The notes under the pieces are model-generated. The model made no database searches and was not told the DNA's origin. It saw nothing but the letters and a program-made list of their open reading frames with translations. This document shows positions 33,209 through 35,419 of a DNA stretch of 35,419 bases, piece by piece. Made by a program: the position numbers and the translations under genes. Position 1 is the first letter of the stretch; each line of letters opens with the position of its first letter. Origin of the DNA: Acidocella aquatica (GTDB lineage Bacteria; Pseudomonadota; Alphaproteobacteria; Acetobacterales; Acetobacteraceae); assembly GCF_030160635.1 (NCBI RefSeq), contig NZ_BSOS01000066.1:1-35419 (forward strand), given 5' to 3'.

Positions 33209-34918
33209 TTACTCAATTATGTTCCCCGCGTTTGCCGCGTGCTTGGCAGCGACATAGCCCCATGTGAAAGACGGGCCTATACTGGCGCCCGGACCCACGG
33301 CATACCTCCCCATAACCGAGGCCGTGCCGGTGCCTGTGGCATACAAACCGGCGATGGGCCGGCCGTCTTCGCGGAGTACGCGGGAGTATTCGTCGCAGAC
33401 GACACCACCGCATGTTCCGACATCGCCTGGGACCATAGGAACGGCGTAGAAGGGCCCCTGCTCTATTGTGCCCAAAGTTGCGGAAGGTTGGTGGAACTGA
33501 TCCCCGAGCCAGCGGTCATATGCGCGGTCGCCGCGGTGGAACTGTGTGTCCTTCCCCGCCTGAACGTCTGCATTGAACTTGTTGACTGTCGCCTTCAGCG
33601 TCACAGGTTCGAGGTTGCAAGCCGCGGCCAGGCCCTCTATGGTCTCGGCGCGCTTTAGCCATCCGGTATCATACCATTCCTGTGGCTTTTTGGAGCCCGG
33701 CATGGTGCCGCAGAACATGTAGTTCTTCATGTATTGCGCATCCATGATCCACCAACTCGGAATCGCCGGTACAGTGGCGTGCCGCTTGCGCATGTTCATG
33801 CAGAATTCAGAGTATGAGCCGCCTTCATTCATGTAGCGTACGCCGGATTGATCAACGAGGATTGCGTGTGGCTTAGCAAGTTCCATCTGGCCCCCAACGC
33901 CGCCAATTTCTATGCCTTTGCCAGTGGTGTTGCCGCGTCCGGGCGGAATTGCCATCTGGCTGCCCATGGTTTCGTCCATCTGGGCTATGTCGGCGCCGAG
34001 CAACATCATCTCACGCAGCATTTCGCCCGTGTCTCCCTCCCGAGCGCCGGTCCATTCCGCAGAGGTATGGGGAATATATTTGTCCCGCATCTCCTGGTTC
34101 TGCGCAAAACCGCCAGCATTCACCAGCACACCGAGTCGCGCACCGATGCGCCACTCTTTGCCTTCCTTGACCGTGACGACGCCCTTGACCGCGCCCTCGT
34201 CCAGAATCAATGATTTGACAGCGGAATCGACACGGATTTCGGTCTTCGCCTTCAGGGCGGCTTGCAGCATGCGGCCCTGAAGAGCCGCACCGGCGGTGGC
34301 CCAGTGCTTACCGGTTAGTTTTGCCATAATGCCGCGGAACCCGACCTTAGCGAGTGTGCGCTTGCCCGCCCAGGAGTTCTTGAACGTGGCGAGCGAAAAC
34401 AGTTCATCGAGGGAAGCTGGAAGCGGCAAGAAATTAGGCCGCAGCTTGGGGACCCAATCTTTTGGCAATTCATTGAGGTTGAACAACTCAGCAACTACCG
34501 TCCGCCCGGGCTCTGAACCGCCTGGACGCTCATCATAATAATCGGGGTAATAGCCGATCCGCCGCAGCTTGATACCCTGGTCAACGAGGAAGTCCACCAT
34601 CTTCGGCCCTTCTTGCAAATAGGCTGCCCGCCGAACCGGGGCCGCGCCGGGCGCATCCTCGGACTGGCCGACTGTCGCGTCCATGTAAGCAGTGGCCTTC
34701 TCGTAACTATCATCGAGCCCCGCTTCGGCCATGAAGCGATTATTAGGAATCCACATGACGCCGCCAGAGTATGCGGTCGTGCCGCCAACCAAATCGGTCT
34801 TTTCGAGAATGACGACGCTTTTGTTTAATGTCCGCATCAGCAAGGCGGCGCACATTGAGCCACCCCCGCTGCCAACAACAACAAAATCGAATGTCTCGTC
34901 GTAGTGCTGTTCACTCAT
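33209..34918 (-). CDS. second KstD-like FAD-dependent oxidoreductase, altered active-site motif
   Basis: A 569-residue flavoprotein clearly paralogous to the one at 25628: FDFVVVGSGGGSMCAALL, GGTTAYSGGVMWIPNN and PFYAVPMVPGDVGTCGG are shared. The C-terminal motif reads VMGRYAVGPGASIGPSF rather than RAYPGAG, so the residue aligned with the catalytic Tyr of 3-ketosteroid delta1-dehydrogenases is Ala, with a Tyr one place earlier; the later Gly is kept. It may therefore act on a different cyclic ketone or in the reverse direction. ATG 34918 (MSEQHYDE) matches the paralogue's N-terminal length. Probable promoter lies in 34919-35000, and the SDR gene follows. Confidence 0.88.
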   Translation of the reverse strand: MSEQHYDETFDFVVVGSGGGSMCAALLMRTLNKSVVILEKTDLVGGTTAYSGGVMWIPNNRFMAEAGLDDSYEKATAYMDATVGQSEDAPGAAPVRRAAYLQEGPKMVDFLVDQGIKLRRIGYYPDYYDERPGGSEPGRTVVAELFNLNELPKDWVPKLRPNFLPLPASLDELFSLATFKNSWAGKRTLAKVGFRGIMAKLTGKHWATAGAALQGRMLQAALKAKTEIRVDSAVKSLILDEGAVKGVVTVKEGKEWRIGARLGVLVNAGGFAQNQEMRDKYIPHTSAEWTGAREGDTGEMLREMMLLGADIAQMDETMGSQMAIPPGRGNTTGKGIEIGGVGGQMELAKPHAILVDQSGVRYMNEGGSYSEFCMNMRKRHATVPAIPSWWIMDAQYMKNYMFCGTMPGSKKPQEWYDTGWLKRAETIEGLAAACNLEPVTLKATVNKFNADVQAGKDTQFHRGDRAYDRWLGDQFHQPSATLGTIEQGPFYAVPMVPGDVGTCGGVVCDEYSRVLREDGRPIAGLYATGTGTASVMGRYAVGPGASIGPSFTWGYVAAKHAANAGNIIE

Positions 34919-35239
34919 TCTACGTTCCCGTCTTCGCTAAGCATTTCTTGTTTCATATTTTGCAACGGTCTCGGCTCCGGCCATCCCTCAACTCGCGTGC
35001 AACTCCAGCAACCTAGATACGCGAAAATGGCACCTGCGGCAGAGCCAGCTACTCAACCGGCGGCTTCTAAACGCCCAGGGCGACTTATTCACCTTATTTC
35101 GGAACTTCTCGCTGCGGACTTGTCCACATCAACGTCGCTCAGTTTAGCCTGAATCTCGTATATTACTCCAGTGTCCGAGACTAAAGATCGCCCGGACGAA
35201 CTATGCGATGAGCAACTTTGACTATCCGCTGATGGCTTA

Positions 35240-35269
35240 GTGATGCCATGATGTTTTTCACGGCATCAC
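35240..35269. repeat. inverted repeat / hairpin
   Basis: GTGATGCCATG and CACGGCATCAC pair at 10 of 11 positions around an 8-base T-rich loop. It lies about 30 bases past the stop of the possible minus-strand remnant and could be its terminator, though no U-run follows. Confidence 0.4.
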
Positions 35270-35298
35270 CGGGCGGCCTCACATCACTTCTACAAAAC

Positions 35299-35366
35299 CT
35301 AGCCACGCCGCTCGAACAAGGCCTTCACATCCGGCAAGCTGATCTTAAATGTGTGGCTCTTATAGC
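35299..35366 (-). pseudogene. possible 3' coding remnant, unidentified
   Basis: On the minus strand the last codons before a TAG read RYKSHTFKISLPDVKALFERRG-like sequence (final 18: HTFKISLPDVKALFERRG), which looks like a genuine protein C-terminus. The same frame is interrupted by stops a few residues upstream (WGHINK-stop). I cannot name the family. Confidence 0.25.
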
Positions 35367-35419
35367 GTTATTTGTTGATATGGCCCCAATCCGATGGATC
35401 CGAGGATCAAAGCCTGCGG

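Larger units (their letters stand above)
34919..35419. other. gene-poor right edge
   Basis: These 501 bases upstream of the second KstD-like gene contain no reading frame I can support; the short frames at 34828-35152 show no family motif. The stretch holds the hairpin at 35240-35269 and a possible 3' coding remnant at 35299-35366. Confidence 0.5.

Noticed and set aside
34904-35152. 82-residue plus-strand frame as a small gene
   Set aside because: Overlaps the start and promoter region of the second KstD-like gene, has no ribosome-binding site and no motif.

Overview
The window looks like a high-GC alphaproteobacterial accessory region. GC-rich codons, Shine-Dalgarno starts and the ISAs1, IS630, ISAzo13 and IS5 elements would fit a sphingomonad or an acidophilic Acetobacteraceae; this is inference, because no rRNA or housekeeping gene is present. 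Nearly all intact genes belong to catabolic families: seven classical short-chain dehydrogenases (SDRs; one is a pseudogene), two 3-ketosteroid-delta1-dehydrogenase-like flavoproteins, two family III CoA-transferases, an acyl-CoA synthetase, an enoyl-CoA hydratase, a thiolase, an aldehyde dehydrogenase, an HpcH/HpaI aldolase, an SMP-30 lactonase, an amidohydrolase, a cyclase-family hydrolase and a luciferase-like flavin enzyme. Together they suggest stepwise dehydrogenation, ring opening and CoA-dependent chain shortening of an alicyclic or steroid/terpenoid-like compound. The substrate cannot be read from the sequence.

Layout. 1-1794: a decayed Baeyer-Villiger monooxygenase and a TetR regulator. 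1854-3097: a complete ISAs1-family element with matching inverted repeats and a 10-bp target duplication. 3149-9273 (minus strand): aldehyde dehydrogenase, three SDRs, a bare 2-oxoacid dehydrogenase E2 catalytic core, a SnoaL-like protein, a gutted PRISE-type reductase and an EthD-like small protein, divergent from an SDR at 9435. 10330-13460: nested, broken insertion sequences. 13454-22875: CoA-transferase and crotonase, a compact minus-strand operon (CoA-transferase, small unknown protein, acyl-CoA synthetase, amidohydrolase), then cyclase and thiolase on the plus strand. 22910-25261 (minus): frameshifted SDR, luciferase-like oxidoreductase, SnoaL-like protein. 25628-32304 (plus): KstD-like enzyme, lactonase, aldolase, E1-alpha, E1-beta, free-standing lipoyl domain, SDR. 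32307-34918 (minus): another SDR and a second KstD-like enzyme. The last 500 bases hold no confident gene.

The most unusual point is a 2-oxoacid dehydrogenase complex taken apart. E1-alpha, E1-beta and a 79-residue stand-alone lipoyl domain sit in one operon. An AceF-like E2 catalytic core with neither lipoyl nor peripheral-subunit-binding domain sits about 21 kb away on the other strand. No E3 is present. Much of the region is decaying: four IS copies and three catabolic genes are broken.
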